64,000 bases of DNA from Acidimicrobiia bacterium (GCA_041393965.1 JAWKJB010000002.1:711742-775741), one strand, 5' to 3'. Shown: positions 54,534 to 63,137, numbered from the stretch's first letter. Program-made: numbers and translations. Notes: generated by a model not told the origin, from the letters alone.

Positions 54534-55864
54534 GGTGAGGCGTCCTCGATGAGCTGGAGGGCAAGTCGCTCGAGACCGGCTGATCGCGATGCCTTGACCA
54601 ACACCACATCTCCTGGTCGTAGGGCTGATCGCAGCGTATCTGCAAGGGTGTCGATGTCCGCGGCTTTCCGGACGAGCTCGGGTGCTCCGAGCCCGTACCC
54701 GTGGTCGGGGCCGACGACGAACACCTCGGCGAAGCCGAGCCTGGATGCGAGCTCACCGATGCGGCGATGCTCCCGCTCACAGACCGATCCGAGTTCGGCC
54801 ATGGGGCCGAGCACCGCGATGGGGCGTCCCGGCATCTGGCTGATGGTCCGCATCGCGGATTCCATCGACTGGGGGTTGGCGTTGTAGGCATCGTTGACGA
54901 CGGTGAAAGTGCCGTGGTGGACATCCATTCGCCACTCCGAACCGGTCGCGGTCGCCATGCCGTCGGCGAACCGGTCGAGATCGATCCCGATTGCAGACGC
55001 CGCTGCGAGAGCAGCTGCGGCGTTCGATGCTTGGTGTCTCCCGGCCGTTGCAAGGGCGATCGTGCGGCGCCAGCCGCCGCAGGTCAGGGTGATGGTGGGT
55101 CGCCCGGCAGCATCGATCGCGTCGACTGTCGCGCACACATCGGCCGCCGTTGTCGAACCGAATGTCAGCGTTCGGATCCGCGATTCCCGAAGGAGCCCCG
55201 GTTCGTCGGCGGGAACGACCGCGACACCATCGGGGCCGAGCATCTCGACCAGCTCGTATTTGGCGTTCGCGAGCCCCTCTGGTGACCCGAAGGTCTCGAG
55301 GTGGACAACACCGAGATTCGTGATGACGCTCACATCGGGTTGCATGCATCGTGCAAGCCACTGAAGGTTCCCTTCCCCCCTCGATCCGGCCTCGATCACC
55401 AACGCGGTGGCATCGGACGGCGTCGCGAGAACCGTCAACGGGACGCCCACCTCGTTGTTGTAGGACCGTGGGGATGCCCACGACCCCTCGATCCCTGCTG
55501 CGAGAAGGTCCTTCGTGGATGTCTTGCCCGTTGAACCGGTCACGGCGATGACCGGTGCGGTGATCTCGGCTCTCCGTTTGGCAGCAAGACCAACGAGCGC
55601 CTCAGCGACATCATCGACCTCGATTCGGGGAACGACATCGCTTCGGCCGCGCTCGACAACGGCGGCAACCGCGCCGGCATCGATGGCATCCCGCGCGAAA
55701 TCGTGGCCATCGAAGCGCTCGCCGACCACGGCCACGAACAGCGAGTCGGGCGGCACGATCCGGCTATCGGTCGTGACCGAATGGACCACGAGCCCTCGGG
55801 TACCAACGACCGATCCCCCGATCGATTCCGCCGCAGCGGCGAGCGTCCAGGAGAATCCACTCAT
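54530..55864 (-). CDS. murF: UDP-MurNAc-tripeptide--D-Ala-D-Ala ligase
   Basis: A 444-residue Mur ligase finishing the pentapeptide. The ATP loop is V-T-G-S-T-G-K-T-S-T-K, then Y-N-N-E-V-G-V-P-L-T, E-A-G-S-R-G and N-D-A-Y-N-A-N-P follow in order. Coupled to murE and mraY by 4-base overlaps. Confidence 0.96.
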   Translation of the reverse strand: MSGFSWTLAAAAESIGGSVVGTRGLVVHSVTTDSRIVPPDSLFVAVVGERFDGHDFARDAIDAGAVAAVVERGRSDVVPRIEVDDVAEALVGLAAKRRAEITAPVIAVTGSTGKTSTKDLLAAGIEGSWASPRSYNNEVGVPLTVLATPSDATALVIEAGSRGEGNLQWLARCMQPDVSVITNLGVVHLETFGSPEGLANAKYELVEMLGPDGVAVVPADEPGLLRESRIRTLTFGSTTAADVCATVDAIDAAGRPTITLTCGGWRRTIALATAGRHQASNAAAALAAASAIGIDLDRFADGMATATGSEWRMDVHHGTFTVVNDAYNANPQSMESAMRTISQMPGRPIAVLGPMAELGSVCEREHRRIGELASRLGFAEVFVVGPDHGYGLGAPELVRKAADIDTLADTLRSALRPGDVVLVKASRSAGLERLALQLIEDASP

Positions 55865-57333
55865 CGTTCCCTCTGATGAACGGCTTCGGCTGCCACGACG
55901 ATGTCGTCGAAGGGGATCATCGTGCTGGCAACCTCTTGATACGGCTCGTGTCCTCGACCGAGGATGAGAACGATGTCGCCGGTGCCAGCCATCGACACCG
56001 CTCGCAGGATCGCCTCACTCCGCGCCAGCACGGTGTCCACCGGAGTGTTACTCACTGACGCTGCTCCCTTCGCGACCGCAGCAGCAATGTCGGATGGATC
56101 CTCCGACCGTGGATTGTCGGTTGTGACGATCACGACATCTGCATGCTCGGCAGCGGCCTTTCCCATGAGCGGTCGCTTGTCGCGGTCCCGATCACCCCCG
56201 GCTCCGACGACCACGATCACCCGCCCATCAACCATGCCGCGAGCGGCCTTGATCACCGTGGCGATCGCGGCGGGTGTGTGGGCGTAGTCGACGACAACGG
56301 TGTACCCCGCGGTTCCCTCGACCCGCTGCATTCGTCCCGACACCGTCGGAAGGTCTCGAAGGCCCGCGATGATCGAGTCCTCATCGATTCCGATGGTGTC
56401 GCAGATCGCGAACGCCATGGCGGCATTCAGTGCGTTGAACCAGCCCGGCAAGGGAACCGTGAGTTCGATGCGTCCGGTGCTGCGGGTGAGCACCGCCACG
56501 GAACGCCGGTCGTTCTCGGAGACAAGGTCGACCCGAATGTCGGCATCGGCTCCGAATGCCACCGTCGTTTGTGCTCCTGGGAACGATTCGGCGATGTGCT
56601 GCCCGTATGGGTCTGAGACATTGATGACGGCGTGGGCAATCCGGTTCGGATCGAAGAGCAGCCGCTTCGCGGCGAAGTAGCTCTCCATGTCCCCATGGAA
56701 GTCGAGGTGGTCTTGTGTGAGGTTGGTGAAGGCCCCAACATCGAAGCCGATGGCGTCGACGCGATGCAGCGACAGCGCGTGGGATGAGACCTCCATGAAC
56801 ACGGCGTCGGTGTCGGCCTCGCGCATGGAGGCGAGCACTCTCTGGAGATCGGTGCTTTCGGGCGTGGTGCGTTGGAGCGGCACTGGTTTGCCTGCAATGC
56901 GTGCACCAAGGGTGCCGATGACGCCAGAGCGCAGATCCGCGGCGGCCGCGGCGGCCTCACACATCGCGGTGATCGTCGTCTTGCCGTTCGTTCCGGTGAC
57001 CCCGGTGATCGCCAAGTCGGCCGATGGGTTGCCGTGCACAGCGGCGGCGAGCCAGGCCATCGCGGTCCGTGTGTCGTCGACCACGATCTGGGGAATGCCA
57101 ATGTCGAGCCTTCGTTCCACCAGAGCCATCGGTGCACCGGCAGCGGCGGCCTCCCCCGCGAAACGGTGACCGTCGACTGTCATGCCGTGGACAGCGGCGA
57201 ACCCGATAGCGGGTCCGGCCTGCCGAGAGTCATGGGTGATGTCGATGATGCTGACGATTGCCGGATCGACAGCGACCACGCCGGGCAGCGCTGCCGCAAG
57301 GTCGGCAAGGGAATGCCGTGACGCTCGCTGCAT
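55861..57333 (-). CDS. murE: UDP-MurNAc-L-Ala-D-Glu--meso-DAP ligase
   Basis: A 490-residue Mur ligase. The ATP loop is T-G-T-N-G-K-T-T (113-120). The D-N-P-R motif at 406-409 is the marker for meso-diaminopimelate over lysine, so this cell wall is probably of the meso-DAP type. I chose the ATG at 57333, one base after the ftsI stop and preceded by AAGGAG. A frame extending to 57417 lies in ftsI. Confidence 0.96.
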   Translation of the reverse strand: MQRASRHSLADLAAALPGVVAVDPAIVSIIDITHDSRQAGPAIGFAAVHGMTVDGHRFAGEAAAAGAPMALVERRLDIGIPQIVVDDTRTAMAWLAAAVHGNPSADLAITGVTGTNGKTTITAMCEAAAAAADLRSGVIGTLGARIAGKPVPLQRTTPESTDLQRVLASMREADTDAVFMEVSSHALSLHRVDAIGFDVGAFTNLTQDHLDFHGDMESYFAAKRLLFDPNRIAHAVINVSDPYGQHIAESFPGAQTTVAFGADADIRVDLVSENDRRSVAVLTRSTGRIELTVPLPGWFNALNAAMAFAICDTIGIDEDSIIAGLRDLPTVSGRMQRVEGTAGYTVVVDYAHTPAAIATVIKAARGMVDGRVIVVVGAGGDRDRDKRPLMGKAAAEHADVVIVTTDNPRSEDPSDIAAAVAKGAASVSNTPVDTVLARSEAILRAVSMAGTGDIVLILGRGHEPYQEVASTMIPFDDIVVAAEAVHQRER

Positions 57334-57334
57334 G

Positions 57335-59098
57335 TCACTCCTTGTCCGGTGCGACACCGAGCTGCTGAAGGGCGTTCTGCGCGACTTCGGCGAACACGGG
57401 TGCAGCTGAGGCACCACCGAGGCTCAGGCTTGTTCCGTCGGCGAGATGACCTCTGGGCGTGTCGAGGACCACCGCCACGACAACGCGGGGATGATCGAGG
57501 GGCGCCATGCCGATGAACGACGCGTAGGTGTCGTTCGAGTACTCACCCCGCTCGACATCGAACTTGTCAGTGGTACCGGTCTTGCCGCCCGCCGTGTAGT
57601 CGTCGAGCGCGGCCCGGGTTCCGGTGCCGATCTCGACGACCCTGCCGAGGAGTGACCGGATGGTGGCCGCCGTCTCGGGCGAAAGGACACGCTGGCTGCG
57701 TGGTGCCGTACGAATGTGGTTGCCGTCGGGCTGGATGATCTCGGCGACCAGATACGGCTCGGTCCAGACCCCGTCGTTGGCAATGGCGCCGTACAGCGCG
57801 GCCATCTGGAGCGCCGTCGTGTGGACGGCGTAGCCGATCGCGATCGATGTTCCCGTGGTCGCCGTCCACTGCGAGGTGGGTGGCAGTGTGCCGTGCCGCT
57901 CGCCGGCCATGTCGAGGCCCGCCTGGCGACCGAGACCGAACTTGGTGAGGTAGTCGTAGTGCAGTTCGTTGCCGAGCATTTGTTCGATGTGGATAGTCCC
58001 GATGTTCGACGACTTGGCGACTACATCGCGCACCGGCATCTGCGCCGGGTTCCTCCCGTGGTCCGAATAGGTGAAGTCGCCGATTTCGATCGAGTGCGGC
58101 GTGTCGATGATGGTGTCGGGCGTGACGATGCCCTCTTCGATCGCAGCGGCGATGGTGAGCACTTTGAGCGTGGAACCGGGTTCGTACATGTCGGCCACGG
58201 CTCGATTCCGGAGCAGTTCGGGAGTGGCCTCGGCACGGTCGTTCAGGTCGAGGCCCGGTGCGCTCGCCATCGCGAGGACGGCACCGGTTTCGGGGTCGAG
58301 CACCACGATCGCCCCGCTGTGTGCCGCGGTCTTCTGGAGGGCCTTGCGGAGCCCCTGCTCGGCCGCAAACTGGATCTCCCGGTCGAGGGTGGTGATCACA
58401 TCCGATCCGGGGGTCGCTGGTTCAACGAGGATCTGGCCTTGCGGAATGATGCGACCCGACGGGTCGCGCTCGACGATCGTCCGACCCGGGTGCCCCTCAA
58501 GTTCCGAGTTGAAGGTGAGCTCGAGGCCCTCGATACCTGCGTTGGTGTCGTATGCGGTGAGGCCGATCACCTGTGCCGCAACCGAGCCCGCTGGGTACAT
58601 GCGGAGCGGTTGCCGACGGTAGAACACGCCGGTGAGGCGTTCTGCTCGATCCACACCGGCGTTGTAATCGCCAACCGCGCGCTCGATCTGTTCCTTGTGA
58701 TCGTTGTCCACACGCATCGCGATCTCCGCATAGCGGGATTCCCTCTTCTTGGCATCGGCCAGCTCGGCGACGAGGGTCTCGTACGGATCGTCTGCGAACG
58801 GCGCTAGGACGGCAGCGGCGGTCGCCGGGTCGTCGAGCATCATCGGGTCGACCACGACATTCCATCCGTTGATCGTCAATGCCAGTTCAACGCCGTCCCG
58901 GTCATAGATGGTTCCCCGTGGTGGAGCAATCGACTGTGAGGAGATCCGCTGTTCGAAGCCAACCGTCGCGAGCTCGACGGCCTGGGCGCCTTGGAGATCG
59001 AACAGCCGCAACCCGATGAGGCCCCAAACGCCGACAAAGATGATGCCGACCAGCAGGAGGCGAAGATCGCCCGGTCGCCAGATCCTTCGCCTCGTCAT
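57335..59098 (-). CDS. ftsI: Septal transpeptidase FtsI (class B PBP)
   Basis: A 587-residue penicillin-binding protein. A short basic tail precedes a membrane helix (about 12-33), the pedestal domain (P-P-R-G-T-I-Y-D-R-D-G) and the transpeptidase domain. The active-site motifs are S-T-L-K (309-312, nucleophile Ser309), S-S-N (363-365) and K-T-G (506-508). No PASTA domains follow. It works with FtsW to make septal wall. Confidence 0.96.
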   Translation of the reverse strand: MTRRRIWRPGDLRLLLVGIIFVGVWGLIGLRLFDLQGAQAVELATVGFEQRISSQSIAPPRGTIYDRDGVELALTINGWNVVVDPMMLDDPATAAAVLAPFADDPYETLVAELADAKKRESRYAEIAMRVDNDHKEQIERAVGDYNAGVDRAERLTGVFYRRQPLRMYPAGSVAAQVIGLTAYDTNAGIEGLELTFNSELEGHPGRTIVERDPSGRIIPQGQILVEPATPGSDVITTLDREIQFAAEQGLRKALQKTAAHSGAIVVLDPETGAVLAMASAPGLDLNDRAEATPELLRNRAVADMYEPGSTLKVLTIAAAIEEGIVTPDTIIDTPHSIEIGDFTYSDHGRNPAQMPVRDVVAKSSNIGTIHIEQMLGNELHYDYLTKFGLGRQAGLDMAGERHGTLPPTSQWTATTGTSIAIGYAVHTTALQMAALYGAIANDGVWTEPYLVAEIIQPDGNHIRTAPRSQRVLSPETAATIRSLLGRVVEIGTGTRAALDDYTAGGKTGTTDKFDVERGEYSNDTYASFIGMAPLDHPRVVVAVVLDTPRGHLADGTSLSLGGASAAPVFAEVAQNALQQLGVAPDKE

Positions 59099-59208
59099 CG
59101 GTACGCCGTCCGCCGCCGGGGTCTACCCGCTCTGGCGGTGTCTCGGAGGCCGTCAGCGCTCGGCCATGTCGGAATCATGTGTCGCCCTTCGGTATCGTCA
59201 CCGGCCGG

Positions 59209-59616
59209 TCACGGCCGGTCTCCCTCGAGTGCTCGGGTCAGGGGCTCGACCACCGGAGGAGCGATGCTGGCCTCGCCGATCGTCGTCGAATCCACGAAAA
59301 GCGTCAGTCGCTGGTCGGGATAGGTCAAACCCATCCGGGTCGCCTCGTTCGCGATCCGGAGAGGATCCTGGAGTTGGGCTAGCTCGAGACGAAGGTCGAG
59401 TTGGCGGGATTCGGCGGTCGCTATCTGGTCTCTGACGGTGTCGAGCTCGAACGCGGTGCGGTCGAGCGCGATACGCAGGTAGATCATGAGGAAGAACACG
59501 ACCATCACGGCGACCACGAACAGTGCGAGCGGCACGATGCGTGGACCCCTCGCCGATGGTGTGGCAGCTCGCCTCGCGGCACGCCGCCGTGCGTACGGTA
59601 CGGCCCTTGAGGTCAC
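59209..59616 (-). CDS. ftsL: FtsL-like divisome protein
   Basis: A 135-residue bitopic protein. A basic N-terminus (residues 1-25) precedes one helix (about 27-47) and a heptad-rich coiled coil (about 50-85, L-D-T-V-R-D-Q-I-A-T-A-E), then a short tail. Size, position between rsmH and ftsI, and topology mark FtsL, although sequence conservation in this family is low. The GTG start overlaps rsmH by 4 bases. Confidence 0.85.
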   Translation of the reverse strand: MTSRAVPYARRRAARRAATPSARGPRIVPLALFVVAVMVVFFLMIYLRIALDRTAFELDTVRDQIATAESRQLDLRLELAQLQDPLRIANEATRMGLTYPDQRLTLFVDSTTIGEASIAPPVVEPLTRALEGDRP

Positions 59617-60548
59617 GACTCGGTCCGTTCAGCAACGCGCAGCGAAGCGCTGCGTGCCCGTGGATTGCGGTCGACCTCTTCGGGGCTCGGCCGAACGGGT
59701 TTTTTCGTGAGCACCCTGAAGGTCGGGTGTGCGCCACAACCGCAGGTCGGTAGGTCCGGTGGGCACGAACATGGTCGGGACCGCTCGGCGAGTGCCTGCT
59801 TCACGAGTCGGTCCTCCAACGAGTGGTAGGCGATCACGACGAGCCTCCCTCCGACGACAAGTGAGTCGATTCCCGAGGTGAGGAACTCGTCAAGCGCACC
59901 GAGCTCGTCATTGACGGCGATCCGGAACGCCTGGAACGATTTACGGGCGGGATGCCGCTTCCTGCGCGCAGCAGCAGGCACCGCGTCCGCGATGCATGCT
60001 GCGAGCTCATGGGTGGCGTCGAAGGGCCTGTTCGCGACGATGGCTGAAGCGATCCTCCGCGCAAAGCGCTCCTCGCCGTACACGCGCAGGATCCGAGCGA
60101 TCTCGTCCTCGGTCTCCTCGTTGACGAGGGTCGCCGCGGATCGTGATGCATCGCGACCCATGCGCATGTCCAGCGGGCCCGCCGTGCGATACGAAAAACC
60201 TCGATCCGCGACATCGAGCTGGTGTGACGAGACACCGAGATCGAGCAACATGCCGTCAACCAGATCGGGGAAGTCGTGGTCTTCGAGCACCGACCCGATG
60301 TCGCGGAAGTTCGCGGTGACAACCGTAAGTCGGTCGTCCACAAACGATTGTTCGGAAGCATCCGGATCACGGTCGAGGGCGATGATCCTTGCCGTGTCGT
60401 AGGTCTCGAGGAGCGCACGACTATGCCCTCCCCCACCGAAGGTGCCGTCGACGATCCACCCCCGGCTCGCCGGTTCGAGCCATGACACGACCTCGTCGAC
60501 CATCACGGGGGTGTGATAGGTCTGATCGCGGGGTGTGGGCTGATCCAT
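59613..60548 (-). CDS. rsmH: 16S rRNA m4C1402 methyltransferase RsmH (MraW)
   Basis: A 311-residue SAM methyltransferase. The N-terminal H-T-P-V-M-V-D-E-V, SAM loop D-G-T-F-G-G-G-G-H-S, A-L-D-R-D-P and the motif around D-L-G-V-S-S-H-Q-L-D are all present. I chose the ATG at 60548, with GGGGGA 7 bases upstream. That ribosome site lies inside the perfect inverted repeat at 60549-60629. Confidence 0.95.
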   Translation of the reverse strand: MDQPTPRDQTYHTPVMVDEVVSWLEPASRGWIVDGTFGGGGHSRALLETYDTARIIALDRDPDASEQSFVDDRLTVVTANFRDIGSVLEDHDFPDLVDGMLLDLGVSSHQLDVADRGFSYRTAGPLDMRMGRDASRSAATLVNEETEDEIARILRVYGEERFARRIASAIVANRPFDATHELAACIADAVPAAARRKRHPARKSFQAFRIAVNDELGALDEFLTSGIDSLVVGGRLVVIAYHSLEDRLVKQALAERSRPCSCPPDLPTCGCGAHPTFRVLTKKPVRPSPEEVDRNPRARSASLRVAERTES

Positions 60549-60629
60549 GGTCAGTCCCCCGGAGCGCTGGCGCCAACTTGGAAGCGGGCGGAGTAAGGGG
60601 CCTCCCAATTGGCATCCGGGGGACTGACC
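60549..60629 (-). promoter_or_regulatory. Long hairpin sequestering the rsmH ribosome site
   Basis: A perfect 15-base inverted repeat has one arm at 60615-60629 and the other at 60549-60563, where the second arm ends directly against the rsmH ATG. The second arm contains the GGGGGA ribosome site. Between the arms a second stem can form (GCCAA with TTGGC, then TTGG with CCAA past one bulged base). There is no U-tract, so a translational switch or an RNA-processing site fits better than a terminator. Confidence 0.6.
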
Positions 60630-60668
60630 GCGGGCCAGCCCACTTGGTTCGGGTGTCGGTTGTGGGTG

Positions 60669-61100
60669 TCATATGCCTTCCTCGGAGAGCACCTCCTCGA
60701 TGCCTGCGTAGTACTCGTCGGCTTCGGCCGCGACCGAATGCCATGTGGCCGTGTCCCAGATTTCGATCCGATCCGACACGCCGACGACGGTGATGTCCTT
60801 GTCGAGACCGGCGTAGGCGCGAAGCGGTTCGGGAAGGGCGCACCGGCCGGTCCGGTCCAGTGTCTGATCCGACGCCGAGGCGAAGAACGACCGGGCGTAG
60901 TTGCGTGCCCGCTTGTCCGTCCTCGGCAGTCGCTGCACTCGTTCGGCCTCGCGGTCCCACACATCCAGCGGGAACACATACAGACACCGTTCCTGACCCT
61001 TGGTGACAACGAGTCCTCGATCGAGGCCCGCGCGAAACTTCGAGGGCAGCACCACCCGACCCTTGTCGTCGAGCGAATGGCCGTATTCGCCGAGGAACAT
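60669..61100 (-). CDS. mraZ: Transcriptional regulator MraZ
   Basis: A 143-residue protein with two AbrB-like halves. The first is G-E-Y-G-H-S-L-D-D-K-G-R-V-V-L-P-S-K-F-R and the second has D-R-T-G-R-C-A-L-P-E. MraZ forms ring-shaped oligomers that bind repeats in front of its own operon and represses or activates it. The gene heads the dcw cluster, and predicted binding repeats lie upstream at 61146-61182. Confidence 0.95.
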   Translation of the reverse strand: MFLGEYGHSLDDKGRVVLPSKFRAGLDRGLVVTKGQERCLYVFPLDVWDREAERVQRLPRTDKRARNYARSFFASASDQTLDRTGRCALPEPLRAYAGLDKDITVVGVSDRIEIWDTATWHSVAAEADEYYAGIEEVLSEEGI

Positions 61101-61145
61101 CTCGAGACATCTCCATCATCCACCGGTCTCCATCCGTGGCCATCT

Positions 61146-61182
61146 CCCACGGACTGCCACTATGCCCCACTTCATACCACTT
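61146..61182 (-). promoter_or_regulatory. Predicted MraZ operator: four GTGG repeats, 10-base period
   Basis: On the minus strand GTGG starts at 61180, 61170, 61160 and 61150, an exact 10-base period. The first three are preceded by A (AAGTGG, AAGTGG, TAGTGG). The first two lie in the -35/-10 spacer of the mraZ promoter and the third overlaps the -10. MraZ is known to bind direct repeats with a 10-base period. Confidence 0.75.
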
Positions 61183-61187
61183 GTCAA
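61159..61187 (-). promoter_or_regulatory. mraZ / dcw cluster promoter
   Basis: TTGACA (61187-61182, perfect) and CATAGT (61164-61159) are 17 bases apart. This would start transcription near 61152, giving a leader of about 50 bases before the mraZ ATG. Confidence 0.7.
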
Positions 61188-61300
61188 CAATTCTCTTCCT
61201 GAACGCGCCACCGAACTCCCCGAGATCGCCTGCTATGTGCCAAGCTGAGAGCGCCACCCGCGCCCGGGTGGTGACTCGGAGACTCACACCGGAGCACCCT

Positions 61301-61780
61301 TTGTCGCACGGCCGACACCACCGAGCCGCCAAACCCGACGGATCGACCCCCGACGGCGCCCTCGTCGCGGCCTACCTCGACGCGGGCGACCGTGGTGACT
61401 GGGTTCGGCTCTCCGAGCACCTCGCCCCCGATGTCGTCACCCACTCTCCCGGCGATATCACCGAGACGGGCGTCGAACACCAGATCGGGTCGTGGGCTGC
61501 GGCCCACCGCGGCCTCGATGGCCTCCATCACGAGATCGTCGACATCGTGACAAGCGATGGATTCGTTGCGGCTCGGATCCGGGTGACGGGTACCCATACG
61601 GGTCTGTTCCTCGGGGTGGAGACGACTGGACGAAACATCGCCGTCGACCAGGCGCTCTTCGTCCGGGTCGCCGGTCAGCGCATCGCCGAACTCTGGGAGG
61701 TCGTCGATACGGGGAGCGGACTACGCCAGCTCGGCCTCATCGGCGATCAGCGTCTCGGCCCCCACCCCGACGATCCATAG
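61301..61780 (+). CDS. SnoaL-like / NTF2-fold protein
   Basis: A 159-residue protein whose core (about residues 22-150) looks like a SnoaL-like polyketide-cyclase or ester-cyclase domain. A-A-Y-L-D-A-G-D at the start of helix 1, L-A-P-D-V-V-T-H-S-P, I-R-V-T-G-T-H-T-G and I-A-E-L-W-E-V-V-D-T are typical. Catalysis cannot be assigned. The TTG at 61301 has GGAG 6 bases upstream; GTG codons at 61268 and 61271 are alternatives. Divergent from mraZ. Confidence 0.65.
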   Translation: MSHGRHHRAAKPDGSTPDGALVAAYLDAGDRGDWVRLSEHLAPDVVTHSPGDITETGVEHQIGSWAAAHRGLDGLHHEIVDIVTSDGFVAARIRVTGTHTGLFLGVETTGRNIAVDQALFVRVAGQRIAELWEVVDTGSGLRQLGLIGDQRLGPHPDDP

Positions 61781-61972
61781 CGCGGCACAACCCAATAGCT
61801 ACGGCCGGGATGACCACCGAGCCGGAAGACCCGGTTGGCTTACCGATCGAAGAGCCACAATCGTGACAAGGTTGTCCAGGCTGGTGAATTGCTCAGCACT
61901 TCGGGTGCCGGGCGGAAGCTCTGCGGCTCTCCGGTCCTCGAACCCACTCATGACTCACAACTCGGAGCCGTT

Positions 61973-62491
61973 TCAGTCTTCGATCACATCGAGACCCGCT
62001 TCGCGGAGTCGAGCGATACCGTCGAGCCTCTCCTGGATTACCTCTGGCAGGTGCGGTTTCCATGTTTCGACAACATCCACCACACGCAATGCGTGGCGGG
62101 TCCGATAGGACCTGGTGATGTTGCCTGGGAATCTCTTGTTGGTGACATTCGGGTCGTCTTCAAACGGGCCCGTCGGTTCGACGACATAGAGGTTACCTCT
62201 TCCACCCCCGCCATCACCGGCGAGGGCAACGGCGAGTTCAGCTCCCCAGATCGCTGGCTCCATCAACGCAGAGAAGTAGACATGATTCGAGATCCGACCG
62301 TCGTGGTAGTTCGAGGTGTGACCCGGCGTCAGGCAATCGCCCGCATTGAACCCGTATTTGGTTCCATGGAAGAACGGCCCGGTGACATGTTCGAAGTGGT
62401 GGAAAGTGACGGGCACATACTCGGTTTCGTGCAGCCGGGCGATGGCGTCGGCGATCGATGGCGTGCTATAGGTGCTCGGCTCACATTCCAA
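61973..62491 (-). CDS. arr: Rifamycin ADP-ribosyltransferase (Arr family)
   Basis: A 172-residue protein whose last ~135 residues match Arr, which inactivates rifamycins by ADP-ribosylation using NAD+. The expected catalytic-site residues are present: His42 in F-H-G-T-K, Tyr72 in N-H-V-Y-F and the Asp pair 112-113 in E-D-D-P-N-V-T. G-A-E-L-A, V-V-E-P-T-G-P and R-S-Y-R-T-R also match. The N-terminal 35 residues are extra. The TTG at 62491 has AAAGG 8 bases upstream; a later start is possible. Activity on rifampicin is inferred from the family. Confidence 0.88.
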   Translation of the reverse strand: MECEPSTYSTPSIADAIARLHETEYVPVTFHHFEHVTGPFFHGTKYGFNAGDCLTPGHTSNYHDGRISNHVYFSALMEPAIWGAELAVALAGDGGGGRGNLYVVEPTGPFEDDPNVTNKRFPGNITRSYRTRHALRVVDVVETWKPHLPEVIQERLDGIARLREAGLDVIED

Positions 62492-62564
62492 AGGATCCGC
62501 CTTTCGTCAGTACCCAACATCTGCGGAATATGGGTCACAATCCGCCGACGACGCGGCGGACACC

Positions 62565-63008
62565 TTAATCCTTCCCCATGCCGACCAGGTACGAGGCGCA
62601 GACCCACTCCCGGAGCTCAGCGTCGAGCTGATCGGGTGATGTCACCCGGGCCCAGTGGATGAACGCCTTGGGGCTCGGGTGGTCGATCCGGAAGAACCTC
62701 GGGGAATCGACGGGGCGGCGAAGCCAGAGGTGAAAGGTGAGGCCCCGGTCACTGACCGAAGTAACAGCCATGAATCGAACCCGCACCATGAAAGCAACAC
62801 GCGTCTTCGCCGGAGCGAACTCGAAGTCGCCACATGTCCCAACGAGCTCGACGAGCGAATCCCACAGGGCTCGGGCCTTGGGGCTCTTGCCCGTCAGGAA
62901 CCCTTCGACCGAGTAGTCGCCGCACGCATGGGCCATGTTGCGACCCGTCAATCGGCCCCCGCACGCTGGGCATCTCCATGATGCGGCCTGGTCTGTTCCA
63001 GGATCCAC
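62565..63008 (-). CDS. DUF5655-type protein with N-terminal zinc-ribbon-like segment
   Basis: A 147-residue protein. It starts with W-R-C-P-A-C-G-G-R-L (CxxC) and then H-A-C-G. The rest follows the DUF5655 pattern: A-R-A-L-W-D-S-L, A-K-T-R-V-A-F-M-V-R-V-R-F and L-H-type beta strands. Function unknown. The GTG start is 6 bases after TAACTT, suggesting a leaderless message. Confidence 0.75.
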   Translation of the reverse strand: MDPGTDQAASWRCPACGGRLTGRNMAHACGDYSVEGFLTGKSPKARALWDSLVELVGTCGDFEFAPAKTRVAFMVRVRFMAVTSVSDRGLTFHLWLRRPVDSPRFFRIDHPSPKAFIHWARVTSPDQLDAELREWVCASYLVGMGKD

Positions 63009-63014
63009 AGGGCC

Positions 63015-63020
63015 AAGTTA
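63015..63020 (-). promoter_or_regulatory. Candidate -10 element, leaderless DUF5655 mRNA
   Basis: TAACTT on the minus strand ends exactly 6 bases before the GTG start. No good -35 is seen. Confidence 0.35.
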
Positions 63021-63108
63021 CCGGACAACGATCCTCCTCGACGAAGACCCCTCCTCGAGTGGTTCGAGACCGCGGTCTGCGGACAGTGATTCAAGAGACT
63101 GGGCCGCC

Positions 63109-63137
63109 TTGACAATCGAACATATGTTCGATAATCT
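63109..63137 (+). promoter_or_regulatory. Strong promoter of the DUF222/HNH-family gene
   Basis: TTGACA (perfect -35, 63109-63114) and TAATCT (63132-63137) are 17 bases apart. The ATG begins 6 bases after the -10, so transcription should start at or next to the A of the ATG (leaderless). The spacer is almost wholly filled by the SOS-type palindrome. Confidence 0.75.
63116..63131 (+). promoter_or_regulatory. LexA (SOS) box
   Basis: TCGAACATATGTTCGA is a perfect 16-bp palindrome matching the mycobacterial/Gram-positive LexA box (GAAC, four bases, GTTC). It lies exactly between the -35 and -10 boxes, so bound LexA would block the promoter. Confidence 0.85.

Noticed and set aside
61781..61972. 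Gene or element in the gap between the SnoaL-like gene and arr
   Set aside because: 192 bases were read on both strands; no convincing start with ribosome site, no tRNA and no hairpin with a U-tract was found.
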